Numbered from the stretch's first letter, positions 39,084 to 49,065 are shown. The stretch: DNA of 64,000 nt from Bacteroides sp. (GCA_014802425.1 JAAVCH010000008.1:5710-69709); one strand, 5' to 3'. Notes: a model not told the origin generated them from the sequence alone. Numbers and translations: made by a program.

Positions 39084-41141
39084 ATGAAGCGAATTTTCTC
39101 AAAATACAATCTAATCCGTACCGGTCTCCTGCTGGCCGCCACCGCCATCGTGCTCCTCATCGTGCCCCGCGCCGACCATCAGAGCTACACCTACGAACTC
39201 AACCAGCCGTGGAAATACCCCTTGCTGACCGCCGAATTCGATACTCCCATCCTTCGCGACTCCACATCCATGCGGCAGATGCACGACTCCGTGGCCTCCA
39301 ACTTCATCCCGTTCGCCCTGCGCAACGACTCGACGTCGGCCCACAACGTGGAGCGTTTCGCCACATCCGCCCGGGGGGAAGTGAGCGCCCAGGAGGCCGT
39401 CATCCTCACCGGCGCCCTGAAGCACGTCTACAGCCTCGGCATCGCCGACGCCCAGCTCTACGGCTACATCCACGGCGGCAACAACACGAAGTACCGCGTC
39501 ATGACCCATTCCGGCGCCAACACCGGGGCCGGAGTGGTGCAGACCTACGAAGGCGCGGATCTGCTCACCCCGCGCCAGGCCTTCGAATACATCGACTCAG
39601 TCTACGCCACCGCCACCGGCAAGCCGCGCCATGAGCTCCCCGCGGCCGTGGCCCGCTCGCTCGGCAACATCCTGACCCCCGACTTCTCGGTCGACTCCAT
39701 CAACGACACCAAATACCGCGACCAGGAATTCCTCAACGTCAGCGGAGCGCTCGGCGTCATCAAGAAAGGTCAGCGCATCGTGGACCGTGGCGAGATCATC
39801 ACCCAGCAGATATTCACCAACCTCAACACCTACCAGGAGATGGTGTCGAACCAGACGTCGCGCGTCAGCCACTCCTACTTCTACATCGGGCAGGGCCTCT
39901 ACATCCTGCTTATCTGGCTGATGCTCTACGGCTTCCTCGCCATCTACCGCAAGAACATATTCCAGGACGCGGCCAAGATGACGTTCCTCATCACGTTCAT
40001 CACCCTCTTCGCGGTGATCTCCACCCTCGTGCTTGAGTTCAATCCCATCGCGCTCTACGTCATGCCCTTCGCGGCCGTGTCAGTGGTGGTGATGGTGTTC
40101 TTCGACACACGCACGGCCCTCTTCGCGCTGCTGACGGCCGTGCTGCTGACGGCCCTCATCGCCACCTACCAGTTCCAGTTCATAGTGCTCCAGCTCCTCG
40201 CCGGCCTCGCCGCCAAGTACAGCATCCACCAGCTCTCGAAACGCAGCCAGCTGCTGCGCACTGCGGCCATAACGCTCGGAGTCTACTCCGTCACATATGT
40301 GGCGCTGCTCCTCGCCACCGACGGCGACCTCTCCGGGCTGGTGCCGGGGATGTTCCTGATGTTCGTGTTCAACTCACTCATCCTCTCGTTCGCCTACATC
40401 CTCATCCTCATCATCGAGAAGGTGTTCGGATTCACCTCCATGGTGACCCTTGTGGAGCTGTCGGACATCAATAATCCGCTGCTGCGCCGCCTGGCCGAGG
40501 AGGCCCCCGGCACATTCCAGCACTCCATGCAGGTCTCCACCCTCGCCGCCGAGGCGGCCCGCGCCATCGGGGCCAACACGCAGCTCGTGCGTACCGGAGC
40601 CCTCTACCACGACATAGGCAAGATGGAAAGCCCCGTCTTCTTTACCGAAAACCAGCACGGCGTCAACCCGCACAACGGCCTCAACCCCGAGACATCGGCG
40701 CATAAGATAATCTCCCACGTCACCGACGGCCTCGCCCTGGCCTCGAAAGCCAAGCTGCCGCAGGTGATCAGGAACTTCATCTCCGAGCATCACGGGCGCG
40801 GCCTGACCAAGTACTTCTACACCACGGCCGTCAATGAAAACCCCGACAAGGACATCGACCCCACGGCGTTCCAGTACCCCGGCCCCAACCCCCAGAGCAA
40901 GGAGACGGCCATACTGATGATGGCCGACTGCATCGAGGCGGCCTCGCGCAGCCTCAAGGACTACTCGCAGCAGAGCATCGACCAGCTTGTGGACCGCCTC
41001 ATCGACTCCCAGATAGCCGACGGCCTCCTCAAGGAATCCCCCCTCAGCTTCCGCGACATCGAGACCATCAAGCAGACCTTCAAGCGCCGCCTCGCCACCA
41101 TCTACCATACCCGCGTGGCGTACCCCACCATCAAGAAGTGA
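39084..41141 (+). CDS. 7TM-HD (PgpH-like) HDIG-domain protein, putative c-di-AMP phosphodiesterase
   Basis: N-terminal extracellular domain, multiple TM segments, HSMQVSTLAAEAARAIGAN, ALYHDIGKMESP, NFISEHHGRGLTKYFY. Confidence 0.9.
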   Translation: MKRIFSKYNLIRTGLLLAATAIVLLIVPRADHQSYTYELNQPWKYPLLTAEFDTPILRDSTSMRQMHDSVASNFIPFALRNDSTSAHNVERFATSARGEVSAQEAVILTGALKHVYSLGIADAQLYGYIHGGNNTKYRVMTHSGANTGAGVVQTYEGADLLTPRQAFEYIDSVYATATGKPRHELPAAVARSLGNILTPDFSVDSINDTKYRDQEFLNVSGALGVIKKGQRIVDRGEIITQQIFTNLNTYQEMVSNQTSRVSHSYFYIGQGLYILLIWLMLYGFLAIYRKNIFQDAAKMTFLITFITLFAVISTLVLEFNPIALYVMPFAAVSVVVMVFFDTRTALFALLTAVLLTALIATYQFQFIVLQLLAGLAAKYSIHQLSKRSQLLRTAAITLGVYSVTYVALLLATDGDLSGLVPGMFLMFVFNSLILSFAYILILIIEKVFGFTSMVTLVELSDINNPLLRRLAEEAPGTFQHSMQVSTLAAEAARAIGANTQLVRTGALYHDIGKMESPVFFTENQHGVNPHNGLNPETSAHKIISHVTDGLALASKAKLPQVIRNFISEHHGRGLTKYFYTTAVNENPDKDIDPTAFQYPGPNPQSKETAILMMADCIEAASRSLKDYSQQSIDQLVDRLIDSQIADGLLKESPLSFRDIETIKQTFKRRLATIYHTRVAYPTIKK

Positions 41142-41207
41142 TTTTTAACTAATATTCGGAATAAATAACCCCGCCCCTGCGTTGTAAGTATATAACCCGA
41201 GAAGACA

Positions 41208-41744
41208 ATGACGATATTGCTTATCATACTCAGCGTAGCGCTCTGGGCAGGGGCTTTCTGCGCCGTGCCCCGCAGGATCATCCTCGCGCCGGCCCTCTCC
41301 TATCTGGCGATGGACGTACTGAGCTACGCGCGCCTCTCCGACGGCTCGCTCCTCTTCCCGCTCAGCAATACGATGAACATGTCGTGGCTCGCCATAACGC
41401 TGGTGGTGATGGTGATCATCATCCTGCAGAACCCCGCCATACGCCAGCAGGGGCGCGGCACGGCCTACATGACCATGGGAGCCCTGGCCGGCCTGGCCGT
41501 GGGGCTGCTCGCCTACACGTTCACGCCCTCGCTGCAGCTGCGCTACGCCGTCATGGTACTCGCCACGGCCGCCGGCATCATGCTCTCCGGGCTCGTGTTC
41601 ACCAACACTCCCGACGGCCGCTCCATAGCTCCCGGTTCGGGCCATTTCCTCCGTTACCTGCTGGCCAAAGGCTTCCCGATACTCGTGGCCGCAGGTCAGC
41701 TCGGCGTGGCGGCCGTGATGCTGCTCGCCCGCTATGCGGCATAG
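41208..41744 (+). CDS. Hypothetical membrane protein, 178 aa
   Basis: Several hydrophobic TM-like segments; same strand as neighbours. Confidence 0.75.
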   Translation: MTILLIILSVALWAGAFCAVPRRIILAPALSYLAMDVLSYARLSDGSLLFPLSNTMNMSWLAITLVVMVIIILQNPAIRQQGRGTAYMTMGALAGLAVGLLAYTFTPSLQLRYAVMVLATAAGIMLSGLVFTNTPDGRSIAPGSGHFLRYLLAKGFPILVAAGQLGVAAVMLLARYAA

Positions 41745-41778
41745 GCCCCCTCCGACAATCCCCCCTATCCCGACCCTT

Positions 41779-42744
41779 ATGAAAAAGACCCTGCTTATCA
41801 TATTCCTTTCCCTCGCCACCCTCGGCGCCCTCGCGGCACCGGCAAAACCGTCAGCGGCCAAGTCACGCAAGATCACCGTGGAGAAGCCCGACTTCAAGCT
41901 CATCGAGCGTGTCACCCATGATCCGTCGAGCGAGTTCTATTACCCGAAGCTCATCACGGCCTTCAACCGCAACGACACCTCCATGACCAAGGAGCAATAC
42001 CGCAACCTTTACCTCGGCTACCTCTTCCAGGAGGATTACGACCCCTACCGGTCGTCCCCCTACAATGCCAAGTCCGACTCGGTGCTGACCCTCGTCACCG
42101 CCTTGAACGGGCGCATCAAGACCGTGACCGACTCCCTCAACCGCCTCGTAAAGGCCAACACCATATCGGGCCATGAGGCCGAGCTCCAGAAGGGGCGTCT
42201 CGAAACGCTCTACAAGCGCGAGCTCCGCGAGCTCTCGACGCTGGTGGAGCTTTCCCTTAAGGACAATCCCTTCGACCTGCGGCAGATGTCGGTGCTCGTA
42301 CACGCCTCGAAGGAGATGGGCAACAACATGAAGGCAAAAATATGGGAATACCGCCTCGAAAACCTCCTCGGAGCCATCAAGAGCACAGGCACCGGCGAGA
42401 ACATGGACAATGCCTTCTATGTCATCTATCCGATGCATGAATACAACATGATCCAGCTCCTCGGCTACGAGCCGACCGCCGTGGATTTCCCCGCCGAGGG
42501 ATTCGACTACATCAGCGTCCGTCCTGAGGAAGGGTCGAAGCGGCGCATAAAGAACCCCTCCGAGGGATTTTACTTCAACGTGGTCAACATGAGCGAGCAA
42601 TATGAGCTCAAGCACCCCGGCGAGGACGACGACGCCACACTCCAGGTTCAGGGTACGGACGACTTCATCGACCCCGACGACGTGCCCGCCCTCGACTCCG
42701 ACGATGAAGAGGCCATCGACCCCGACGAGATTCCCGCCGAATGA
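41779..42744 (+). CDS. DUF4919-like secreted protein
   Basis: MKKTLLIIFLSLATLGALAAPAK signal; KPDFKLIERVTHDPSSEFYYPKLITAFNRNDTSMT. Confidence 0.8.
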   Translation: MKKTLLIIFLSLATLGALAAPAKPSAAKSRKITVEKPDFKLIERVTHDPSSEFYYPKLITAFNRNDTSMTKEQYRNLYLGYLFQEDYDPYRSSPYNAKSDSVLTLVTALNGRIKTVTDSLNRLVKANTISGHEAELQKGRLETLYKRELRELSTLVELSLKDNPFDLRQMSVLVHASKEMGNNMKAKIWEYRLENLLGAIKSTGTGENMDNAFYVIYPMHEYNMIQLLGYEPTAVDFPAEGFDYISVRPEEGSKRRIKNPSEGFYFNVVNMSEQYELKHPGEDDDATLQVQGTDDFIDPDDVPALDSDDEEAIDPDEIPAE

Positions 42745-42852
42745 GGCGCCGGAACAGCGGATGCAAGGACACCGGACTTGGACGCCGGGACAGCGGACGC
42801 ATTCCGACAACCGACAATACAATGCACAACCCAAAGACAACACACTGAAGCT

Positions 42853-43476
42853 ATGAATACAGAAAAAGAAAAAGTAGGACCCGGCAAATTCGTCAGATAC
42901 TCCTACACCCTTACAGAATACCCTGACGGCAAGCTGCTCTTCGAGACTCCTGCCGACGCACCCGACGAACTCGTCTACGGTGTGAGCCATGAAGTGATAC
43001 CCGGCCTTCTGGCCGCCCTCAAGGACCTCGCCGCAGGCGACAGGTTCGAGGTGGTGCTTCCTCCGGAGGCGGCTTTCGGTGAGCGTTACGACGACAACGT
43101 GGTGACTCTCGAAAAGGCCATCTTCGAGCGCGACGGCAAGCTCGCCGACGAAGTGGTGGTGGGCGCCGAGCTCCCCATGATGACGGCCGAAGGATTCCGT
43201 ATCCTGGGCCGTGTGCTCGAAATAGATGAGAAGAACGTCAAGATGGACTTCAACCACCCCTTCGCCGGCAAGACGGTGGAGTATAAAGGCGAGGTGGTGG
43301 AAGTGCGCGACGCCACCCCCGAAGAGCTCCAGCCCGCGCATGGATGCGGCGGCGGATGCTGTGGCGGCGGATGCGGCGACAAGCACGACGACGGCGAAGG
43401 CTGCTGCGGAGGCGGCAATCACGAAGGTGGCTGCTGCGGATCCCACGGCGAATGCCACGACGGCTGCTGCCATTGA
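42853..43476 (+). CDS. FKBP-type (SlyD-like) peptidyl-prolyl isomerase with Cys/His/Gly-rich tail
   Basis: YTLTEYPDGKLLFETPADAPDELVYGVSHEVIPGLLAALKDLAAGD; tail HGCGGGCCGGGCGDKHDDGEGCC... Confidence 0.9.
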   Translation: MNTEKEKVGPGKFVRYSYTLTEYPDGKLLFETPADAPDELVYGVSHEVIPGLLAALKDLAAGDRFEVVLPPEAAFGERYDDNVVTLEKAIFERDGKLADEVVVGAELPMMTAEGFRILGRVLEIDEKNVKMDFNHPFAGKTVEYKGEVVEVRDATPEELQPAHGCGGGCCGGGCGDKHDDGEGCCGGGNHEGGCCGSHGECHDGCCH

Positions 43477-43485
43477 TCCCATACA

Positions 43486-43508
43486 CCCCGGGCCCCTCGC
43501 CCGGGGTT
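43486..43508 (+). terminator. Terminator of FKBP gene
   Basis: CCCCGGGC-CCCTC-GCCCGGGG followed by TTCTTT. Confidence 0.75.
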
Positions 43509-43640
43509 CTTTATTGCGCCTCCGGAGGAGAACCAACCGATGATTTCCTCAAAAAACACATTTTTTCAGAAAAACATAGCGCATAATTAAAACTTTTTGC
43601 GTACCTTTGCATTGTCAAACCCCGACAGTGACATTGACAA

Positions 43641-43723
43641 GGGCGAATACCAGAGTGGCCAAATGGGGCAGACTGTAAATCTGCTGGTTTATACCTTCGG
43701 TGGTTCGAATCCATCTTCGCCCA
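43641..43723 (+). tRNA. tRNA-Tyr (GTA)
   Basis: Acceptor GGGCGAA...TTCGCCC, anticodon stem GCAGA-CTGTAAA-TCTGC, TTCGAAT T-loop, long variable arm. Confidence 0.96.
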
Positions 43724-43779
43724 CTTTAATAGAATTGGATTTCTAAACTTACAATTAGGCAACAAGACAACTTTTAAAA

Positions 43780-43813
43780 AAGGCATATCCGCGAGGATAG
43801 GCCTTTTTCTTTT
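43780..43813 (+). terminator. Terminator downstream of tRNA-Tyr
   Basis: AAAAAGGCATATCC-GCGA-GGATAGGCCTTTTT. Confidence 0.8.
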
Positions 43814-43826
43814 ATCCCCTCATGCC

Positions 43827-43888
43827 GGTTTCTTTATCCACACGCAGGTCTCCTTTATCTTCACGACGGTTCCATTTATCCACCACGG
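43827..43888. repeat. Degenerate ~21-bp tandem repeat, three units
   Basis: GGTTTCTTTATCCACACGCA / GGTCTCCTTTATCTTCACGAC / GGTTCCATTTATCCACCACGG. Confidence 0.5.
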
Positions 43889-43958
43889 CGGCATCCGCCC
43901 CTTTCCCGGCGGGCGCCAGACCCGAAATGCGGATAAGGGACGGGGTACATCCCTACAT

Positions 43959-43994
43959 AAAGAGGGCCGTGTCGCTCCGGACACGGCCCTCTTT
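43959..43994 (-). terminator. Terminator of pfkA (symmetrical, possibly bidirectional)
   Basis: AAAGAGGGCCGTGTC-GCTCCG-GACACGGCCCTCTTT, 15-bp perfect arms. Confidence 0.85.
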
Positions 43995-44016
43995 CCTTAT
44001 GCGGCGAGATGGGAGA

Positions 44017-44997
44017 TCAGATGGAAAGGCGGCGGAGGGTGCCGACGAGGTCGGGATTGATGGGCTTATCCTTCTTGATGGCCTTGGTGAAGGGCACATA
44101 GACGATTTCATCGTTCTTGATGCCGATCATCACATTGCGCTGGTCGTCCTGGAGAGCATCGATGGCCGCCGCGCCCATACGTGAGGCGAGGATACGGTCG
44201 TGGGCCGTCGGGCTGCCGCCGCGCTGGAGGTGACCGAGGATGGAGACACGCACATCATAGTTGGGATATTCCTCCTCCACACGCTGGGCGAGCCCCATGG
44301 CTCCGCCCGTGATCGGACTTTCGGCCACGAGCACGATCGACGAGTTCTTCGACTTGCGGAAACCGTTCTTGATGAGTTCGGCCAACTGGTCGACCTGCGT
44401 GGAGATTTCCGGGATGATGGCGGCCTCGGCTCCGGAGGCGATGGCTCCGTTGAGGGCGAGGAAGCCGGCGTCGCGTCCCATCACCTCGATGAAGAAGAGG
44501 CGCTCATGGCTGGTGGCGGTGTCGCGGATCTTGTCGACACAGTCCATGATGGTGTTGAGTGCCGTGTCGTAGCCGATGGTGGAGTCAGTGCCGTAGAGGT
44601 CGTTGTCGATTGTACCGGGGAGGCCGATGATGGGAAAATTGAACTCGTTGGCGAAGATTCGGGCGCCGGTCAGGGAACCGTCGCCACCGATCACCACGAG
44701 GGCGTCGATCTCATGGCGGCGGAGCACATCGTAGGCGCACTGGCGCCCTTCGGGTGTCTGGAACTCCTTGCAGCGGGCGGTCTTGAGGATTGTGCCGCCG
44801 CGCTGGATGATGTTGCTGACATTCTGGGTGGAGAATTCCTGGATTTCGTCGGTGATCAGGCCGCGGTAGCCACGGTAGATGCCGTAGACGCGGTAACCGG
44901 CGAAGATGCCGGCACGGGTGACGGCACGGATGGCGGCGTTCATGCCGGGGGCGTCGCCGCCCGAGGTGAGGATACCGATGGATTTGATTTTATTCAT
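44017..44997 (-). CDS. pfkA: 6-phosphofructokinase
   Basis: [63 protein letters not shown]. Confidence 0.97.
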   Translation of the reverse strand: MNKIKSIGILTSGGDAPGMNAAIRAVTRAGIFAGYRVYGIYRGYRGLITDEIQEFSTQNVSNIIQRGGTILKTARCKEFQTPEGRQCAYDVLRRHEIDALVVIGGDGSLTGARIFANEFNFPIIGLPGTIDNDLYGTDSTIGYDTALNTIMDCVDKIRDTATSHERLFFIEVMGRDAGFLALNGAIASGAEAAIIPEISTQVDQLAELIKNGFRKSKNSSIVLVAESPITGGAMGLAQRVEEEYPNYDVRVSILGHLQRGGSPTAHDRILASRMGAAAIDALQDDQRNVMIGIKNDEIVYVPFTKAIKKDKPINPDLVGTLRRLSI

Positions 44998-45288
44998 GAT
45001 TCTTCTGGGTTTATGATGATTGATTTTATCCTTACTTTTTATCCTTACTTTTTGTCCTTACTTCGTGCGGACTACTGGCAAGAACCGGGCCGGATGCCGG
45101 CTGAGCGCATGGACGCCGGCTGAGCCGGCGGTGAGGGGGAGCGGGCGGAAGGGGGCGCAGCTCCGGGAGAGAGGAGGAAGAAGGGGCTGGAGGGAGAGCG
45201 GCCACCATAATGCAGGGGGAGGAGGCGGGGGTGATACAAAGATAAAGTTTTATGGCGAATATCACAAAAAATTTGTACCTTTGTTATC

Positions 45289-45933
45289 ATGAATCCCTCC
45301 AATATAAAGAATATTATTTTTGACCTCGGCGGCGTAGTGATCGACCTGCGCCGTGAAGACGCCGTGGAGGCGCTCCAGCGCCTCGGTCTGGCCGAGGCCG
45401 ACACCATGCTCGGGCTCTACCGGCAGGAAGAGCCTTTTCTCGGTCTGGAGACGGGCCGGCTGCACGCCGGAGAGTTCTTCGAGCTTATACGGATGCACTG
45501 TCCCGGAGCCTCCGATGTGGACATAACGGAAGCCTTCAACCGCTTCCTCGTGGCCATCCCCGCAGCGCGCCTCGAACGCCTGCGCCGCCTGCGCGAGAAA
45601 GGCCTGCGCCTCTATGTGCTATCCAATACCAACCCTATCATGTACAACAGCTGGATAGCCGAGCATTTCCGTCAGGAAGGACTTTCCATCAACGATTATT
45701 TCGACGGTGTGACGGCTTCGTTCCAGGAGCTATGCTGCAAGCCCGACACACGCATATTCTCCAATCTCGTGCGCCGCTACGGACTCGACCCCTCGGAGAC
45801 CCTGATGCTCGACGACTCGGAGAAGAACTGCGAGGCGGCCCGCGCCGTAGGCCTTCACGCCATGCGCGTGGGCTCCACGCCGGCCGACGATATGCTCGCC
45901 CTGACTGACGCATTCCTTAAAGCCGATGACTGA
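45289..45933 (+). CDS. HAD-superfamily hydrolase
   Basis: IIFDLGGVVIDL; VLSNTNP; CCKPDTRIF; MLDDSEKNCEAARAVG. Confidence 0.92.
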   Translation: MNPSNIKNIIFDLGGVVIDLRREDAVEALQRLGLAEADTMLGLYRQEEPFLGLETGRLHAGEFFELIRMHCPGASDVDITEAFNRFLVAIPAARLERLRRLREKGLRLYVLSNTNPIMYNSWIAEHFRQEGLSINDYFDGVTASFQELCCKPDTRIFSNLVRRYGLDPSETLMLDDSEKNCEAARAVGLHAMRVGSTPADDMLALTDAFLKADD

Positions 45934-46876
45934 ACCGAGCGACATACAATCCCCGGCCCCCAACGGCGAATCGCGGCGGGCCGCCACCGTAGGGACCTTC
46001 GACGGCCTCCACCGGGGGCATATGCTCGTGCTCGACACACTGCGGCGCGAAGGGGCTGCACGCGGACTGCGCACGATGGCGGTGACATTCGCCGGACATC
46101 CGCTGAAGACCATCGCTCCCTCGCGCGCCCCCGGACTGCTGATGGATCCGGCGGAGAAGCTGAGGTGCCTGCGGCTCCATGCAGATGAGGTGATGACGGT
46201 GGACTTCACTCCGCATATGGCCTCCATGACCGCCGGGGAATGGCTCACGCGCCTGCGTGACGACTACGGGGTGCGGATGCTCGTGCTGGGCTACGACAAT
46301 ACTTTCGGCTCCGACGGCCGGACCATGACCCACGGCGACTACGTCGGCCTCGCCTCCGGCCTCGGGATAGAGGCAGTGCTCCCGCCGCAGCTTCCGGGAT
46401 GCTCCAGTTCGGCGGCCCGGCGCGCCGTGGGCGCGGGAGAGATGGAGGAAGCAGCCGGAATACTCGGACGCCCCTACTCCATCACAGGGACGGTCGTGGC
46501 CGGCGACCGTCTGGGGCGCGCCATCGGAGTGCCCACCGCCAACATAGATCCACCCAGTGAGCGGGTGCTACCCCCTTACGGCGCCTACGTCACCCGCGTC
46601 ACCATGCCCGACGGCACCCGCCGCCTGGGCCTGACCAACATCGGCATGCGCCCGAGCGTAAGCCTCCCGACCCCCACGCTGAGGATGGAGACCTTCATCC
46701 CCGACTTCGAGGGGGACCTCTACGGCAGCCGGCTGACACTGGAATTCCTAAGCCACCTGCGCCCCGAACGGAAATTCGCCTCCCTCGACGAACTCCGCCT
46801 CCAAATAATGCAGGACACCGACAACGCAAGAACCATCTACAACAACAACATAAGCCATGAAAATAATCAACTTTGA
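45926..46876 (+). CDS. ribF: Bifunctional riboflavin kinase/FAD synthetase
   Basis: ATVGTFDGLHRGH; GDRLGRAIGVPTANI; YGAYVTRV; GLTNIGMRPSV. Confidence 0.93.
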   Translation: MTEPSDIQSPAPNGESRRAATVGTFDGLHRGHMLVLDTLRREGAARGLRTMAVTFAGHPLKTIAPSRAPGLLMDPAEKLRCLRLHADEVMTVDFTPHMASMTAGEWLTRLRDDYGVRMLVLGYDNTFGSDGRTMTHGDYVGLASGLGIEAVLPPQLPGCSSSAARRAVGAGEMEEAAGILGRPYSITGTVVAGDRLGRAIGVPTANIDPPSERVLPPYGAYVTRVTMPDGTRRLGLTNIGMRPSVSLPTPTLRMETFIPDFEGDLYGSRLTLEFLSHLRPERKFASLDELRLQIMQDTDNARTIYNNNISHENNQL

Positions 46877-47513
46877 CGAGACTCCCTCGATCGTGAGCCG
46901 CTATATGCTGGAGATGCGCGACACCTCCATCCAGCACGACCCCCTGCGCTTCCGCACGAATCTCGACCGCATCGGCCAGATAATGGCCTACGAGATCTCA
47001 CGAACGCTCGACTACGGGACCGTCGACGTCACCACGCCTCTCGGCACCTGCCGCTGCCATGACGTGGCCGATAAGGTGGTGCTGGCCACCATCCTGCGCG
47101 CCGGCCTGCCGTTCCACCACGGCTTCCTCAATTATTTCGACCGCGCCGAGAACGCCTTCGTCAGCGCCTACCGCAAATACCGCGAGAAGGGGGGCGACAC
47201 TTTCGACGTACTCATCGAATACCTCGCTTCCCCGTCGATCGAGGGGAAGACCCTCATCCTCGTCGACCCGATGCTGGCCACCGGCGCCAGCATGGAGCTG
47301 GCCTACCGCGCCATGCTCTCGAAAGGGACTCCGGCCAAGATACACGTGGCCTCCGTCATCGCCTCGCGTGCCGGAGTGGACTACGTGAAGGCCCATTTCC
47401 CCGACGACACCACCCTCTGGGTCGGAGCCATCGACGAGGAAATCAACGCGCATTCCTACATAGTGCCCGGACTAGGCGACGCCGGCGACCTGGCTTACGG
47501 CGAAAAGGACTGA
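46857..47513 (+). CDS. upp: Uracil phosphoribosyltransferase
   Basis: VVLATILRAGLPFHHGF; LILVDPMLATGASM; PGLGDAGDLAYG. Confidence 0.92.
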   Translation: MKIINFDETPSIVSRYMLEMRDTSIQHDPLRFRTNLDRIGQIMAYEISRTLDYGTVDVTTPLGTCRCHDVADKVVLATILRAGLPFHHGFLNYFDRAENAFVSAYRKYREKGGDTFDVLIEYLASPSIEGKTLILVDPMLATGASMELAYRAMLSKGTPAKIHVASVIASRAGVDYVKAHFPDDTTLWVGAIDEEINAHSYIVPGLGDAGDLAYGEKD

Positions 47514-47518
47514 CGGCC

Positions 47519-48628
47519 ATGATCCTCAGTTCGATCGAAATACTCGATTTCAAGAATATCCCCGAGGCCCGGCTGGAGTTCTCGGCAGGGGTCAACTGCC
47601 TTGTGGGGCACAACGGGATGGGAAAGAGCAATCTGCTCGAAGCCATCCACATGCTGTGCCTGGCACGCGGCATGTCGTCGGTGCCGGAAAGCGCCCTCAT
47701 CCGCCATGGCCGCGACATGCTTTCGGTAAAGGGCACGTTTGTCTCCGACGCCTCCACGGAGGAGAAGATCTCGCTGGGCATCGTGAAGGGGAAAGGGAAA
47801 TCGGTGAAGCGCAACGGCAAGGAGTACGACCGGATCTCGCGCCACATCGGAGCCTTTCCGCTGGTGTGCGTCACTCCGGCCGACTCACAGATTGTGGCCG
47901 GGAGCGCCGAGGAGCGCCGCCGCCTGATGGACATGGTCATCTCGCAGGCCGACAATTCCTACCTCACGCACCTCATCCAGTACACCCGCGCCCTTGAGAG
48001 CCGCAACCGGATGCTGCGCGCCGGCGTGCGCGACAACCTGCTCTACGAATCGGTGGAGACATCGATGCAGGGTGCGGCCGCCGCAGTCCATGCGGGCCGC
48101 CGGGAATGGGTGGAGCGCATAGCGGGGCCGGTGGCCGAATACTACTCACTCATCGCCGGCAACGACGAGACAGCCTCCATATCCTACCGCAGCGTGCTCA
48201 ACGACGCCACCCTCACCGAAGTGCTCGCCCGCTCGCGCGCGAAGGACATCGCCCTGGGATTCACGTCGCAGGGAGTGCACCGCGACGACCTCTCCACACA
48301 GCTCGGCGACTACTCCATGCGCCGCCTCGGGAGCCAGGGACAGCTGAAGTCGTTCACCCTCGCGCTGCGCCTCGCCGTATTCGACTATCTCAAACTCACA
48401 GGCAACAAGACACCCCTGCTGCTGCTCGACGACATCTTCGACAAGCTCGACTCCTCCCGCGTGGAGCATATACTGGAAATCGTGAGCACCCGCTCCGGAT
48501 TCGGCCAGATCTTCATCACCGACACCAACCGGGGGCATATCGACGCGATACTCTCGCGCCTCGGCGGCCAGCCGCGCCTGTTCGAGGTGAACTCGGGGCA
48601 GTTCAGCGAATTACAGGTGGGGCACTGA
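47519..48628 (+). CDS. recF: DNA replication and repair protein RecF
   Basis: LVGHNGMGKSNLLEAIHML; GSQGQLKSFTLALRLA; PLLLLDDIFDKLD. Confidence 0.96.
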   Translation: MILSSIEILDFKNIPEARLEFSAGVNCLVGHNGMGKSNLLEAIHMLCLARGMSSVPESALIRHGRDMLSVKGTFVSDASTEEKISLGIVKGKGKSVKRNGKEYDRISRHIGAFPLVCVTPADSQIVAGSAEERRRLMDMVISQADNSYLTHLIQYTRALESRNRMLRAGVRDNLLYESVETSMQGAAAAVHAGRREWVERIAGPVAEYYSLIAGNDETASISYRSVLNDATLTEVLARSRAKDIALGFTSQGVHRDDLSTQLGDYSMRRLGSQGQLKSFTLALRLAVFDYLKLTGNKTPLLLLDDIFDKLDSSRVEHILEIVSTRSGFGQIFITDTNRGHIDAILSRLGGQPRLFEVNSGQFSELQVGH

Positions 48629-48653
48629 CCGCACCGCATACCGGACCACGACA

Positions 48654-48947
48654 ATGAAGCGACAGGAAACAATGAGCATCGGCGACGTGCTGCGCATGAC
48701 GCTTGAGGAAAACGACATGACATCGCGCCTTGACGAATTCAAGGCCATCGACCTTTGGGCCGGCATAGTGGGGGAACACATAGCCGGCCACACGGGACGC
48801 CCGACCGTCAGCAAGGGGGTGATGACGGTGCGCGTGCCGTCGGCTCCGCTGCGCCACGAGCTGTCCATGAGCCGCTCGGCCTTCACGGCCGAGTTCAACC
48901 GGCTCCTCGGGCGCCGCGTCATCCACGACATCCGCTTCACGTCGTGA
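48654..48947 (+). CDS. DUF721/DciA-like protein
   Basis: 97 aa; WAGIVGEHIAGHTGRPTVSKGVMTVRVPSAPLRHELSMSR, directly after recF. Confidence 0.85.
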   Translation: MKRQETMSIGDVLRMTLEENDMTSRLDEFKAIDLWAGIVGEHIAGHTGRPTVSKGVMTVRVPSAPLRHELSMSRSAFTAEFNRLLGRRVIHDIRFTS

Positions 48948-49065
48948 AGCCCACTCCCCCACCGGGGACGCCGCAAGACGCTCCGGGAAGCGCACGGACG
49001 GCATCCGGGCCACCCTACGCCACCCGCCCTACTACATATCAACACAGACACATCAAAAGACACAT

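Noticed and set aside
41863-43536. 557-aa minus-strand ORF
   Set aside because: Antisense to the DUF4919-like and FKBP genes; composition is a mirror of their codons.
43511-43786. 91-aa ORF containing MDSNHRRYKPADLQSAPFGHSGI
   Set aside because: Antisense translation of tRNA-Tyr; a familiar spurious annotation, not a protein.
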